From Pararhizobium qamdonense (GTDB lineage: Bacteria; Pseudomonadota; Alphaproteobacteria; Rhizobiales; Rhizobiaceae): 64,000 nucleotides of DNA. How positions within the stretch are numbered: position 1 is the first letter of the stretch; each line of letters starts with the position of its first letter. A program made the position numbers and the translations under genes. A model generated the notes under the pieces. The model worked only from the letters and a program-made list of their open reading frames with translations, had not been told where the DNA came from and searched no databases. Of this stretch, positions 52,261 to 62,077 are shown in pieces. The stretch covers positions 3,660,001-3,724,000 of the forward strand of contig NZ_CP119566.1 of the NCBI RefSeq assembly GCF_029277445.1, given 5' to 3'.

Positions 52261-54159
52261 ATGGCCATCAAGCAGCTCTCCGAAACCCTCATCAACCAGA
52301 TCGCCGCCGGCGAGGTCATCGAAAGACCCGCGAGCGCCGCCAAGGAACTGATCGAAAACGCGCTCGATGCCGGCGCAACCCGCATCGAGATTGCCACCGC
52401 CGGCGGCGGCAAGACGCTGTTGCGGGTGACCGACAATGGCTGCGGCATGGGGCCTGATGATCTGGAGCTTGCCGTGCGGCGTCATTGCACCTCCAAGCTC
52501 TCCGACAATCTTCTTGATATCCGCACGCTCGGATTTCGCGGCGAGGCCCTGCCCTCCATCGGCTCTGTCGCGCGGCTGACGATCACCAGCCGGCCGGGCG
52601 GCGCGAGCCACGGCGCCGAGATCGGCGTTTTCGGCGGCAAGCTGCAGCCGGTCAGACCCGCCGCCGTCAACCAGGGCACCGTGGTCGAGGTGCGCGACCT
52701 GTTCTTTGCGACACCCGCCCGGCTCAACTTCATGAAGACCGAACGGGCCGAGGCGTCGGCGATCTCGGACGTGGTGCGGCGCATGGCGATCGCCTTTCCG
52801 GGCGTGCGTTTCGTGCTGTCGGGCTCTGACCGCACGACGCTGGAATTTGCCTCCACCGGCGACGACCGGCTGGCCCGCATCGCCCAGGTGCTGGGGCGCG
52901 ATTTCCGCGACAACGCAATCGAGATCGATGCGGAGCGCGAGGGCGCGCGGCTGAGCGGCTTTGCCGGCGTACCGACCTTCAACCGCGGCAATTCGCTGCA
53001 GCAATATGCCTTCGTCAATGGCCGCCCCGTCCAGGACAAGCTGATCTGGTCTGCCCTGCGCGCCGCCTATGCCGAAACGATCCCGCAAGGGCGCTATCCG
53101 GTGGCGGTGCTGTCGCTGACGGTCGATCCGGACGTGGTCGATGTCAACGTGCATCCGGCAAAATCCGACGTGCGCTTCCGCGATCCGGGCCTGGTGCGCG
53201 GGCTGATCATCGGCGCGATCCGCCAGGCCCTGGCGCAGGATGGCGATAGGGCCTCGACAACCGGCGCCAGCGGCCTGATGCGGGCGTTCCGGACCGGGCA
53301 GCCGCAAAATGAGCAAGCCTGGCAGCACCGGCCTGAACAGCACCGGTCTGGACAGCACCGGCCGAACGCAAACTGGACGGCCGCCGCCTCCCCCTACCGG
53401 CCGATGGATTTCGGCTCAACGTCAAATGGTTTTACGTCAAATGGTTCGGGGTCAACCGGTTCCGGGTCAAACGGCTTTGCAGAACGTCCGCAAGCGGCCT
53501 TTGACGGGATAACGACGCCATCCGCCCGCGCGCCGATGGCCGAGATGGACCCGGCTGCAGCCCGGCAGCCCGACAAGGCGCATCCGCTTGGCGCGGCGCG
53601 TGCGCAGCTGCACGAAAACTATATCGTCGCCCAGACGGAAGACGGCCTCGTCATCGTCGATCAGCACGCAGCCCATGAACGGCTGGTCTTTGAGGAACTG
53701 CGCAAAGGGCTGAATTCGCGGCCGATCCCGGCACAGGCCCTGCTCATTCCCGAGATCGTCGATCTGCCGGAAGACGATTGCGACCGGTTGATCGGTCATT
53801 CCGCCGAATTTTCACGGCTTGGGCTCGGCATCGAGCGTTTTGGTCCCGGCGCCATCGCCATTCGCGAGACGCCCTCCATGCTCGGCGAGATGGATGCCGC
53901 CGGATTGGTGCGGCAGCTGGCCGACGAGCTGGCCGAATGGGACACGGCCAACGGTCTTGCCAGCCGGCTCGATTATCTCGCCGCCACCATGGCCTGCCAC
54001 GGCTCCGTGCGCTCCGGGCGGCGGCTGCGGCCGGAAGAGATGAATGCGCTGTTGCGGCAGATGGAGGCAACGCCCGGTTCCGGCCAGTGCAACCACGGCC
54101 GGCCGACCTATATCGAGATCAAGCTTTCCGATATCGAACGGCTGTTTGGGCGCAGTTGA
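52261..54159 (+). CDS. mutL: DNA mismatch repair protein MutL
   Basis: The 632-residue protein has the N-terminal GHKL ATPase ([49 protein letters not shown]) and a C-terminal dimerisation domain with the endonuclease motif [12 protein letters not shown] and the metal-site GQCNHGRPT block, as in MutL of bacteria without MutH. The linker (~340-410) is built of short tandem repeats ([20 protein letters not shown]) encoded by 15-bp DNA repeats at 53419-53478. It is opposite in direction to the receiver protein gene. Confidence 0.95.
   Translation: MAIKQLSETLINQIAAGEVIERPASAAKELIENALDAGATRIEIATAGGGKTLLRVTDNGCGMGPDDLELAVRRHCTSKLSDNLLDIRTLGFRGEALPSIGSVARLTITSRPGGASHGAEIGVFGGKLQPVRPAAVNQGTVVEVRDLFFATPARLNFMKTERAEASAISDVVRRMAIAFPGVRFVLSGSDRTTLEFASTGDDRLARIAQVLGRDFRDNAIEIDAEREGARLSGFAGVPTFNRGNSLQQYAFVNGRPVQDKLIWSALRAAYAETIPQGRYPVAVLSLTVDPDVVDVNVHPAKSDVRFRDPGLVRGLIIGAIRQALAQDGDRASTTGASGLMRAFRTGQPQNEQAWQHRPEQHRSGQHRPNANWTAAASPYRPMDFGSTSNGFTSNGSGSTGSGSNGFAERPQAAFDGITTPSARAPMAEMDPAAARQPDKAHPLGAARAQLHENYIVAQTEDGLVIVDQHAAHERLVFEELRKGLNSRPIPAQALLIPEIVDLPEDDCDRLIGHSAEFSRLGLGIERFGPGAIAIRETPSMLGEMDAAGLVRQLADELAEWDTANGLASRLDYLAATMACHGSVRSGRRLRPEEMNALLRQMEATPGSGQCNHGRPTYIEIKLSDIERLFGRS
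53419..53478 (+). repeat. 15-bp tandem repeats in the mutL linker
   Basis: Four units follow each other: ACGTCAAATGGTTTT, ACGTCAAATGGTTCG, GGGTCAACCGGTTCC, GGGTCAAACGGCTTT. They encode (T/G)SNG-type pentapeptides. A second set with CAGCACCGG units precedes at 53323-53367. Unit gain or loss keeps the frame. Confidence 0.75.
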
Positions 54160-54321
54160 GCAAACGGGCCGTCAATTGCGCTGGAAATCCGTCGCTTGCC
54201 GCGCTAGAGAGCATGTTCAAAATAGATGACGCTGGAGCGCTTCTTCCCGATCGTGTCCATCGTGGATGCCTCGATAGCGTTTCTGAACGGCGGGCGAAAA
54301 ATCATGCGGGGTCGCAGGACG

Positions 54322-54546
54322 ATGAACAGATTTGAGGGCAATGGCAACCGGGAAGCCAAGATCCGCTATCTCGACGGCGACTTCCAGATCGTGCTGCCCG
54401 GATCGCATGTCATCTGCGCCATGACCGGCGCCATCATCCCGGTCGATGAACTGCGCTACTGGAGCGTCGCGCGCCAGGAACCCTATGCGGATGCGCAGGC
54501 GTCCTACGACGCCGACAAGCGCGCGGGCATCCTGCCGAACCAATAG
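54322..54546 (+). CDS. DUF2093 domain protein
   Basis: The 74-residue protein, MNRFEGNGNREAKIRYLDGD followed by FQIVLPGSHVICAMTGAIIP and LDELRYWSVARQE-like sequence (VDELRYWSVARQEPYADA), is the short DUF2093 family found next to lpxK in rhizobia. It contains a single Cys and no membrane segment. Its role is unknown. I chose ATG 54322; the frame continues open upstream to 54226. A mosaic repeat follows. Confidence 0.85.
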   Translation: MNRFEGNGNREAKIRYLDGDFQIVLPGSHVICAMTGAIIPVDELRYWSVARQEPYADAQASYDADKRAGILPNQ

Positions 54547-54587
54547 GGTTTAGTTAAAGCGTGAACTAAGCGTCGACACCCCACTCT

Positions 54588-54706
54588 CCCTCATCCCCGC
54601 CCTTGTGGCGGGGATCCAGTGACCCGACGTCTGTCGGGTCAAAAGACCCTTTCAGCTCAAGGACTTGAGCTGGCTGGATCCCCACCACAAGGGCGGGGAT
54701 GAGGGG
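54588..54706. repeat. Palindromic mosaic repeat between DUF2093 and lpxK genes
   Basis: Outer arms CCCTCATCCCCGCCCTTGTG (54588-54607) and CACAAGGGCGGGGATGAGGG (54686-54705) are perfect complements. Inside are two smaller hairpins: GACCCGAC-GTCT-GTCGGGTC (54621-54640) and AGCTCAA-GGA-CTTGAGCT (54653-54670). It sits between convergent genes, so it may work as a two-way terminator-like structure. Confidence 0.85.
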
Positions 54707-54798
54707 AATTTGGCGATAGGCACAATTTCCCAAGTGACCTGCAGAGTTATCAGATAATACCTTGTCAGCAGTCTAAAGCCTCGTACGAGGCGCCACAT

Positions 54799-55836
54799 CT
54801 ATGCGGGCGACTTGCGCAGTTTGCGGGTGCGCGCGGCTTTCACCGCCGCATCGATGATCTTGCCGGGTGAGCCGGGGTCGTCGAAACGGACCTCCACCTC
54901 TATCACCCTGCTTTTTTCCATCAGCTCGCCGGCGCGGCCATGCTCGGGTTCCAGCCGCACCATGTCCTTGGCGGTGGTTACCAGCTGGTAGCCCTTGGCA
55001 GAGGCATGATCGAGCAGGTCGGCGATTTCGTCGCTGGAAAAATGGTGGTGATCGGGGAAGCTGCGGGTCTCGGCGATCACGGCGCCGGTCTCGCGGATCG
55101 TGCGGAAGAATTTCTCCGGATCGGCAATCCCCGCCCAGCCCAGAACCTCTACATTCTTCAGACCGCCATCATCCAGATGCTCGACATTGGCGGCATAGAT
55201 CTGCTTGCCGGCGCGGGCGCAGCGGCGGATGAGAGCGTCGGCCCGATCACCGTTGCCGATCTTCAAGATTGCGGAGGCATAGCGGATCTGCTGGGGGATC
55301 GGCGCCCTGACCGGACCGGATGGGATGAGGAAGCCGTTGCCGATACCGCGGCGGCTGTCGATCACCAGAAGGGAAAAATCGAATGTCAGCCGGGCGCTCT
55401 GAAACCCATCATCCATGATGATGATATCGGCGCCTTCGGCCACCAGGCGGCGTGCGCCCTCGACGCGCTTGCGGCAGATGACGGCCAGGCCTTCGCGGGC
55501 AAGCAGCAGCGGCTCGTCGCCGACGTCGCGGGCGCGGTGATGGGTGGGATCGACCACGGTGGTGACATCGAGCGAGCCGCCATAGCCGCGGCTCAGAAAG
55601 CCGGGCTTCAAGCCGCGCCGGCGCGCAGCCCGTGCCAAGGCGATCGCGGTCGGGGTCTTGCCGGCGCCACCGACGGTGAAATTGCCGACGCAGATGACCG
55701 GAACCGGCACGGAAGCGCGGCGCGCATGATCCATGCGCGAGCCGGAAATACGTCCATAAATCCAAGAAAAAGGCCAGAGGCCATAGGCGCGCCAATCCGC
55801 CTTGGTCCACCAGAATGGCGGTGCATCAGAAACCAT
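54799..55836 (-). CDS. lpxK: Tetraacyldisaccharide 4'-kinase
   Basis: The 345-residue enzyme phosphorylates lipid A precursor at the 4' position on the inner face of the membrane. The P-loop [20 protein letters not shown] is near 50-69, the [20 protein letters not shown] block near 150, and an N-terminal amphipathic/hydrophobic segment ([18 protein letters not shown]) anchors it. GGAAGGA lies just before ATG 55836. In rhizobia lpxK follows waaA closely; here a flagellin gene and a HAD gene lie between. Confidence 0.92.
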   Translation of the reverse strand: MVSDAPPFWWTKADWRAYGLWPFSWIYGRISGSRMDHARRASVPVPVICVGNFTVGGAGKTPTAIALARAARRRGLKPGFLSRGYGGSLDVTTVVDPTHHRARDVGDEPLLLAREGLAVICRKRVEGARRLVAEGADIIIMDDGFQSARLTFDFSLLVIDSRRGIGNGFLIPSGPVRAPIPQQIRYASAILKIGNGDRADALIRRCARAGKQIYAANVEHLDDGGLKNVEVLGWAGIADPEKFFRTIRETGAVIAETRSFPDHHHFSSDEIADLLDHASAKGYQLVTTAKDMVRLEPEHGRAGELMEKSRVIEVEVRFDDPGSPGKIIDAAVKAARTRKLRKSPA

Positions 55837-56158
55837 CAGTCCTTCCAGGCCTCCCCGCGCCGGCCGGTGTCTCCCGGTTTTCGCAACGTTGCGCGCGGCA
55901 CATTTTTCGTCCTGCCGAAAACAATTTTTCCGCAGAAAAAACCGTCGCAGCCGGCGACACAAAACGTCAGATTGCCGGCAATTGCAAGCCGCGAGCGCGT
56001 CTGCAGGCGTCTTCTGCTACCGATGCGCCACCGCCAGACGTTACCGGAAGAGCCGTTGCACCCTCCGCGCTATACCGAGTATTAACCAGACTGCGGCACT
56101 CTCGGTTAACCAGATCTGGTGTCTTTCCGTTTTTTTGTTTTTCGTAGCGGACCTGAAA
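55837..56158. other. Divergent control region of lpxK and flagellin genes
   Basis: The 322 bp contain a perfect palindrome ACCAGATCTGGT (56109-56120) and a direct repeat TTAACCAGA (56082-56090 and 56106-56114), both near the flagellin start, plus a T-rich stretch (TTTTTTTGTTTTTCG at 56131). No gene is visible here. The flagellin start lacks a good ribosome site. Confidence 0.5.
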
Positions 56159-57241
56159 ATGAACATAAGTTTCAACTCGGCGGCCACCGCCGCTTTGGCG
56201 GTTCTGCGCCATAATGACAGCACCCATGCCAAGATGCAGGATGTCATTACCACCGGCATGCGCATATCGGAAGCAGCCGACAATGCGGCCTACTGGTCGA
56301 TCGCCACCGACATGCGCAACACCACCAAGGCCACGAGCACCGTCATCGACGCGCTGGAACTGGGGGCTGCCCTTGTCGATGTGTCCTATCAGGGGATGGA
56401 GGACCTCATTTCCATTACGTCGGAGATCAAGACCAAGATCATGGCGATGAAAGAACCGGGGGTGGACCGCTACAAGGTCAGCTCGGAAATCTACGAGCTG
56501 GAAAAACAGTTTCTGTCCACCACGCAGTCTTCGTCGTTCAACGGCCGCAACCTGCTGGCGCCGGGCGATCTGCATTATACCGAGAAAAGCTATGTCGATG
56601 GCAACGGCAAGACGCTGAACTATATCGAGATGAGCCCTCCCGACACCAATGTCGCCTTTGGCGGCATCGTTGCGAGCTATACCAAGGGCAAAGTCGGCAT
56701 CATCAACATCTATGGCGACAGCAACCTCAACGTCTTCGGCCCGGCCACCTACAAGAATGCCGATGGCAGCACCTCGGCGCAGAACGGCCTGGCCGACACG
56801 CCACAGGCGGACGGCATGACCGGCGGCGTGCCGCATCCGGATCCGGCCAAGACCACCGCCTGGCTACCGGCCTTCAACGGCCGCACCCAGATCGGCATGG
56901 GCACCGACGATATGTTCAGCGCCTCGCATATGGGGGAAGTGCCCGACGATCTCGTCGAAACCGCCACCGATCTGCTGCTGAAGCGCTATGACGACATCCA
57001 TTCGACCCTGACGGACCGGGCAGCGACGCTCGGATCGCTCAGCATGCGCATCGACATGCAGACGGATTTCAACAGGACGCTGACATCGACGATCCAGAAG
57101 GGCATCGGCCGGCTGGTGGATGCCGATATGAACGATGCCTCGACCAAGCTGAAAGCGGTGCAGGCACAGGTGCAGCTGGCCGTCCAGGCGCTGAACATTG
57201 CCAACAACGCGCCGTCACTGCTGATGCAGTTGTTCCGCTAA
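56159..57241 (+). CDS. Solitary divergent flagellin
   Basis: The 360-residue protein has flagellin termini: the N-terminal MNISFNSAATAALAVLRHND and ISEAADNAAYWSIATDMRNT segments, and the C-terminal LVDADMNDASTKLKAVQAQV-QLAVQALNIANNAPSLLMQLFR, very close in pattern to rhizobial Fla proteins. The middle (residues ~120-280) is unusual (FGPATYKNADGSTSAQNGLA). The normal MTSILTN start of rhizobial flagellins is replaced. No other flagellar gene lies in the window. It runs opposite to its lipid A neighbours, so it is a separate unit. Confidence 0.87.
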   Translation: MNISFNSAATAALAVLRHNDSTHAKMQDVITTGMRISEAADNAAYWSIATDMRNTTKATSTVIDALELGAALVDVSYQGMEDLISITSEIKTKIMAMKEPGVDRYKVSSEIYELEKQFLSTTQSSSFNGRNLLAPGDLHYTEKSYVDGNGKTLNYIEMSPPDTNVAFGGIVASYTKGKVGIINIYGDSNLNVFGPATYKNADGSTSAQNGLADTPQADGMTGGVPHPDPAKTTAWLPAFNGRTQIGMGTDDMFSASHMGEVPDDLVETATDLLLKRYDDIHSTLTDRAATLGSLSMRIDMQTDFNRTLTSTIQKGIGRLVDADMNDASTKLKAVQAQVQLAVQALNIANNAPSLLMQLFR

Positions 57242-57256
57242 GGAACAGAGCGCGCG

Positions 57257-57964
57257 TTACACCAAAACCGTTTCAAGCTCGGTGATGTCGTTGAGGCAAT
57301 GATCGGATGCGGCAGCCAGAGATTGCGGCGAGCCGGTGCCGGTGAGGACCGCAACCGTCAAGCCGGCGCCGGCGTTGCGGCCCATGTGCAGGTCGTGATT
57401 GTTGTCGCCGACGACCGCGATCTGGTGGGGCTCAAGCCCGGTCGCCGCGCAGAAACCGTGCACCATGCCGGGCTGCGGCTTGGTGCCGAAGCCGCTGTCA
57501 TAGCCTGCGACATAATGAAGATAACCGTCGAAACCAAAGCGTTTTGCGGTTTCCCGGATCGAGCGTTCGTTGTCGCTGGAGGCAACGCCGAGGCGGTAGC
57601 CCTTGGCATGAAGGCCGGCAAAGAAGGTTGCAAGGTCGGTCACCGGCACCGCATAGGCGGCCGAATTGGAAAACAATCCATCGAGCTTCACCGTCAGCGC
57701 CTCGACCGTATAGGGGGCGCCGGCCGCGACCATGCCGGTGGCGATCTCGATCGTATTGCCTGCGGCCAGCAGGCTGTCGGGCGTGACATGGCCGGTATCG
57801 GGATCCATGCCGCCGGCCACCAGCAGGCGTCTTGCCAGAGCCGCATCGCCATTGGCCGCGATGCTGGCGACCTCGTAATTGACCGGAACCCAGCTTTTTA
57901 CGTAATCGAGCAGCGTTCCGTCCTTGTCGAAGAGGATACCGGAAATGGTTCTGTCGGCCGTCAT
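57257..57964 (-). CDS. HAD-family phosphatase (phosphoglycolate phosphatase-like)
   Basis: The 235-residue protein has the HAD motifs: ILFDKDGTLLDY (motif I; the second Asp precedes GT) near 10-20, VASSDNERS (motif II), KPQPGMVHGF (motif III Lys) and VVGDNNHDLHMGRNAG (motif IV). Motif I with Lys between the Asps (DKDGT) is common in Gph-like enzymes. Substrate is not known. It is transcribed behind waaA with a 22-bp gap and thus may belong to the lipid A operon. Confidence 0.85.
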   Translation of the reverse strand: MTADRTISGILFDKDGTLLDYVKSWVPVNYEVASIAANGDAALARRLLVAGGMDPDTGHVTPDSLLAAGNTIEIATGMVAAGAPYTVEALTVKLDGLFSNSAAYAVPVTDLATFFAGLHAKGYRLGVASSDNERSIRETAKRFGFDGYLHYVAGYDSGFGTKPQPGMVHGFCAATGLEPHQIAVVGDNNHDLHMGRNAGAGLTVAVLTGTGSPQSLAAASDHCLNDITELETVLV

Positions 57965-57986
57965 GAATATCTCACCGGAAAAAGTG

Positions 57987-59300
57987 TCAGTTATCGCCGC
58001 GTGGCTGCAGCCGTGCCTTCACTGTCAGCGGGTTGATATAGGGTTCAAGCCCCCGGATCGTCGCCGACAATGCTCCGCGCATTTCATGCACGGTTTCGAG
58101 CCCGGCATCGATCATCTTGCGACGCACTTCGTCGTTGACGAGAAGATAATTGACCCCCTTGGCCAGCATCTCGACATCACGGATGATCTTGGCGCTGCCG
58201 TTCTTGGCGAGCATCTGGTAGGTGTCGCGGAAATTCTGGACATTGCCGCCCGACAGGATGGCGCAGCCGAGCATGGCCGGCTCCAGCGGGTTCTGCCCGC
58301 CTTCGGCAAACAGCGAGCGGCCGACGAAGGCCACCTCGGTCAAACGCAGGTAGAGCCCCATCTCGCCAATGGTATCGCCCAGGAAAATATCGGTTTCCGG
58401 GGTGATCGGATCGTTGCGGGTGCGCCTGGCGACCGTCAGCCCCTTGGAGGTCAGCATCGTCTCGATCGCGTCGCAGCGCTCGGGATGGCGGGGCACGATC
58501 ACGGTCAGGAGGCCGGTGCGCTCCTTGAGCGCACGGTGGACGATGCCTGCGGCATTTTCCTCGCCCTCGAAGGTGGAGATGGCAGCCCAGGTCTTGCGGT
58601 CGCGGATCTGCTGGCGGTAATGCTTCAGCGCGTGATTGTCATACGGCGGCGCATCGGTATCGACCTTCAGATTGCCGGAGACCATCACCGGCAGGGCGCC
58701 CAGCGTGCGGAAACGGTCGGCATCGGCCTCGGACTGCGCAATGACCAGCGCCAGGTTTTCAAACAGCGCGTCGGCAAGCCACAGGCGCTTTTTCCAGCGG
58801 CCGAAGGTGCGGTCCGACAGGCGGCCATTGACCAGAACCTGCGGAATATGACGGTTCCCGAGCTCCATCATCGTCATCGGCCAGATCTCCGATTCCGCGA
58901 TGATCGCCAGATCCGGCTCCCAATAATCGAGAAAGCGGCTGACGGCCGGCTTGAAATCGAGCGGCACGTATTGATGGGTGACACGCGCGCCCAGCCGGTC
59001 GGCAACGATGCGGGCCGATGTCTTCGTGCCGGTGGTCAGCACCACCGAGATGCCCCGGCGCGAAACTTCATGGATCAGCGGAATGATGGCCGTCGTCTCG
59101 CCGACGCTGGCGGCATGGAACCACACCAGCGGCCCATGCGGACGCGGCGCGCTGGCATGGCCATAGCGCTCCTGGCGGCGGGCGCTGTCTTCCTTGCCCT
59201 TGGCGGCGCGGGCGGCCAGATAGCCCCAGACCAACGGGTAGACCGCCGTGCCGATCCAGCGATAGCTTGACAGAGCCAGCCGGGCGAGCATGCGGCTCAT
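57987..59300 (-). CDS. waaA: 3-deoxy-D-manno-octulosonic acid transferase
   Basis: The 437-residue inner-membrane enzyme adds Kdo to lipid IVA. It has an N-terminal hydrophobic segment (SYRWIGTAVYPLVWGYLAAR), the LVWFHAASVGETTAIIPLIH motif near 60-80 with the catalytic Glu, IIAESEIWPMTMMELG and the C-terminal EGGQNPLEPAMLGCAILSG block. AGGAC lies before ATG 59300; ATG 59333 is an alternative. DUF4170 lies 100 bp upstream. Confidence 0.93.
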   Translation of the reverse strand: MSRMLARLALSSYRWIGTAVYPLVWGYLAARAAKGKEDSARRQERYGHASAPRPHGPLVWFHAASVGETTAIIPLIHEVSRRGISVVLTTGTKTSARIVADRLGARVTHQYVPLDFKPAVSRFLDYWEPDLAIIAESEIWPMTMMELGNRHIPQVLVNGRLSDRTFGRWKKRLWLADALFENLALVIAQSEADADRFRTLGALPVMVSGNLKVDTDAPPYDNHALKHYRQQIRDRKTWAAISTFEGEENAAGIVHRALKERTGLLTVIVPRHPERCDAIETMLTSKGLTVARRTRNDPITPETDIFLGDTIGEMGLYLRLTEVAFVGRSLFAEGGQNPLEPAMLGCAILSGGNVQNFRDTYQMLAKNGSAKIIRDVEMLAKGVNYLLVNDEVRRKMIDAGLETVHEMRGALSATIRGLEPYINPLTVKARLQPRGDN

Positions 59301-59400
59301 GGGGTCAGGTCCTGCGCACAGCAGCCAGCGCAAAAGCCGTCTGTAAAGGCGAAGGCAGCCTTCTCAGCCGCGCGGCCTGCCTGTCCGAAACGCCCTGGCA

Positions 59401-59637
59401 TCAAGCCTGTTCCGGATCCAGAAGCCGGTGCATGTGGACGATGAAATAGCGCATATGCGCGTTATCGACGGTCAGCTGGGCCTTGGATTTCCATGCCGTC
59501 AGGGCCGTGTCGTAATCAGGGAAGATGCCGACGACATCGAGCTTTTCGAGATCGCGGAACTGGACGCCGGTGAGTGTCGTCAATTCACCGCCGAACACGA
59601 GGTGCAGCCGCTGTTTTACTTCCGAATTCTGAGCCAT
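59401..59637 (-). CDS. DUF4170 domain protein
   Basis: The 78-residue protein, MAQNSEVKQRLHLVFGGELT, then FRDLEKLDVVGIFPDYDTAL and the C-terminal RYFIVHMHRLLDPE, is the DUF4170 family that regularly sits between an IMPase and waaA in rhizobia. Function unknown; a link to envelope synthesis is by context only. GGATGG precedes ATG 59637. Confidence 0.87.
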   Translation of the reverse strand: MAQNSEVKQRLHLVFGGELTTLTGVQFRDLEKLDVVGIFPDYDTALTAWKSKAQLTVDNAHMRYFIVHMHRLLDPEQA

Positions 59638-59697
59638 CAGACCATCCAATTTTCTTGCCGTATTTTGCTTGTGGTTTGCGGCATTCAGCCGGAAAGG

Positions 59698-60507
59698 TCA
59701 ATGGCCCTCCAGCCCCTGAGACGCCGCAATCAATGCCGGTAAAGCGGGCCTTGCCGCCGCGCAGAGCACGGTATGACGAACATTGGGGCGATTGTAGGAA
59801 AGCGGCTGTCCATCAAGCCCGAAAAGCGCCCCGCCTGCCCGCTCCAGGATGAGGTCGGCGGCTGCCAAATCCCAATCATGGGAGTTTTTCTTGACGATCG
59901 TGCCATCGATCCGGCCATCGGCGATCATCGCAATCCGATAGGCGAGCGACGGCACATGCGGAATGCGCGACACGCTGGCGCGATATCCCTGTTCCAGCAA
60001 GCCGACCGTCTCCTCGGCAAGCGCGATCCGTAGGACGTCCGCACCGGTTGGCCTGACGCTGATCGGCTCGCCGTTCTTCAGCGCGTCACCGGTCAAGACC
60101 GCCTGAAACAACTCGCCAAGCGCCGGCGCAAAGAGGACGCCCGCCACCGGACGGCCAAGATGCACGACGGCAACGCTGACGCACCAGACATCCTTGCCGG
60201 CAATGAAGGCTCTCGTGCCGTCGATGGGATCGACCACGAACACGGTATCGCAGCCGAGCCTTGCCGCATCGTCATCGGTTTCTTCCGACAGCCAACCGTA
60301 ATTCGGCCGGGCGGCCAGGAGTTTTTCCTTGAGGATATCGTTGGCGGCGAAATCCGCCTCGCTGACCGGCGAACGGCCGCCATTCTTCCACTGGACGTCC
60401 GGATCCTTGCGGAAATAGGACAGCGCCTTTTCACCCGCAGCGTTCGCCGCCATCGTGATCAGGCTGAGATCGCTGCTCCAGTCATCCGGCGAAAGGCGGG
60501 CGTTCAT
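59698..60507 (-). CDS. Inositol monophosphatase/3'(2'),5'-bisphosphate nucleotidase family protein
   Basis: The 269-residue enzyme has the Mg-dependent phosphatase motifs: the Glu in GWLSEETDDDAARLG, DPIDGTRAFIAGKDVWCVSV near 88-107 and HDWDLAAADLILERAGG near 205-221. Members hydrolyse inositol phosphates or PAP (CysQ-type); the choice is open. GGAAG before ATG 60507 favours this start over 60531. It is in line with pmbA and DUF4170 in the same direction. Confidence 0.88.
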   Translation of the reverse strand: MNARLSPDDWSSDLSLITMAANAAGEKALSYFRKDPDVQWKNGGRSPVSEADFAANDILKEKLLAARPNYGWLSEETDDDAARLGCDTVFVVDPIDGTRAFIAGKDVWCVSVAVVHLGRPVAGVLFAPALGELFQAVLTGDALKNGEPISVRPTGADVLRIALAEETVGLLEQGYRASVSRIPHVPSLAYRIAMIADGRIDGTIVKKNSHDWDLAAADLILERAGGALFGLDGQPLSYNRPNVRHTVLCAAARPALPALIAASQGLEGH

Positions 60508-60560
60508 CTTGGTCTTCCATTCCCGCAGCATCGGCCGCGTTAAAGCTATCCGGACGGGCC

Positions 60561-61907
60561 TTATTTGCCCGCAAGCGTCATGCCCTCGATGGCAAGGGTC
60601 GGGGCAGCGACGCCGAACTTGCGGTCGATATCGTCGGCAAGCGTGATGGCGAAGAACATCTGCTTCAGATTGGAGGCGATCGTGACTTCGGATACCGGGA
60701 AGGTCAATTCGCCATTCTCGATCCAGAAACCGGAGGCGCCACGGCTATATTCGCCGGTGAGCATATTGACGCCCTGGCCGATCAGTTCGGTGACGTAGAA
60801 ACCGGTTCCGACGCTGCGGATCAGCTCTTCGCGCGCGATATCGCCGGGTTCCAGCGCAAAATTCGTTGAGGACGGCGAAACGGCCGTGCCGCCACGCGCG
60901 CCACGCCCGTTGGTTTCCAGACCTAGTTCGCGTCCGGTCGAGGTGGCAAGGAACCACTGCTGCAGCACGCCATCCTCGATCATCGACAATTTCTGCCCGG
61001 TGACCCCTTCGCCGTCGAACGGACGCGAGGCGGACCCCCGCACCACCAGCGGATCATCCGTCACGGTGATGCCGGCCTTCATCACCGGCTTTCCCATCAT
61101 GTCGCGCAGGAACGAGGTCTTGCGGGCAACCGAGGCACCGTTGATCGCACCGGCAATATGCCCGGCGAAACCCCGCGACATGCGCGGATCGAAAATAACC
61201 GTGACATTCTTCTGGGTCGGAACCTGGCGTGGACCGATGCGGGCAACCGCCTTTTCGCCGGCGGTACGGCCGATCTCGGCTGCGGATTTCAGGTCGGCGA
61301 AATAGAGGCGGCTGTCGAAATCGTAATCGCGTTCCATCTTGGTGCCGTCGCCGGCAATGGCGCTGACGGAGCGTCCGAACCGGGTGCCCATATAGGCGCC
61401 GGAAAAGCCGTGCGACGTGACCAGAACCAGACCGCCCGTGCCGGCGGATGCGCCGGCGCCGCTCGAATTGGTGACGCCGTTGACGGCAAGTGCCGCTTCT
61501 TCGGCTTCCAGCGCTGCGGCAGTCAGGGTTTCCGTGGAGACCTCTGCCGGATCGTAGAGTTCAAGATCGGGATAGGAGCGTGCCAGGCGCTCGCTGTCGG
61601 CGAGGCTGGCATAGGGGTCCTCGGGAGAGGCCTTGGCCATCGCCACGGCACGCTCGGCCAGGACCTTCAGGTCAAAGCCCGGATTGGCCGAAACGCTGGC
61701 GACACGGCGGCCGACGAAAACCCTAAGCGAAAAATCATCGCTTTCCGAGGCGTCGGTGCCCTCGACCTTGCCAAGCCGCACCGAAACGGAGCGGGAGCGG
61801 CCCCGCACGACCACGGCATCGGCCTGATCGGCACCCGCCTTCAGCGCCAAATCGATGAGCGCGGCCGCCCTTGTCTGCAGAACACCGGAATCGATAATAT
61901 CGGACAT
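60561..61907 (-). CDS. pmbA: TldD/PmbA family metallopeptidase-like protein
   Basis: The 448-residue protein has the TldD/PmbA layout: N-terminal half with SDDFSLRVFVGRRVASVSAN, central GHIAGAINGASVARKTSFLR (the PmbA form, lacking the HExxxH zinc motif of TldD), and GYGR-like C-terminal GGTAVSPSSTNFALEPGD. PmbA pairs with TldD in proteolysis of modified peptides; no tldD is in the window. It is the first gene of the set that leads to lpxK. Confidence 0.9.
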   Translation of the reverse strand: MSDIIDSGVLQTRAAALIDLALKAGADQADAVVVRGRSRSVSVRLGKVEGTDASESDDFSLRVFVGRRVASVSANPGFDLKVLAERAVAMAKASPEDPYASLADSERLARSYPDLELYDPAEVSTETLTAAALEAEEAALAVNGVTNSSGAGASAGTGGLVLVTSHGFSGAYMGTRFGRSVSAIAGDGTKMERDYDFDSRLYFADLKSAAEIGRTAGEKAVARIGPRQVPTQKNVTVIFDPRMSRGFAGHIAGAINGASVARKTSFLRDMMGKPVMKAGITVTDDPLVVRGSASRPFDGEGVTGQKLSMIEDGVLQQWFLATSTGRELGLETNGRGARGGTAVSPSSTNFALEPGDIAREELIRSVGTGFYVTELIGQGVNMLTGEYSRGASGFWIENGELTFPVSEVTIASNLKQMFFAITLADDIDRKFGVAAPTLAIEGMTLAGK

Positions 61908-62077
61908 GATTTAGCCTTTCATTCCCGCTCCATTTATTGTGCAGTAGGACCGGCATCAAGGGCATATCCTGATTCTTGACCGCCGCCCCCGACCAAATGC
62001 CGAATTTAGGGCAAACTCCTGCCCAGCCAGACACGCCAGAGCCGCCCCCTGCGGCTGCGCGCCAGGAAAGAACTGTT

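Noticed and set aside
55802..56158. N-terminal extension of the flagellin frame
   Set aside because: It overlaps the lpxK start region and lacks any flagellin similarity; flagellin homology begins right after the ATG at 56159.
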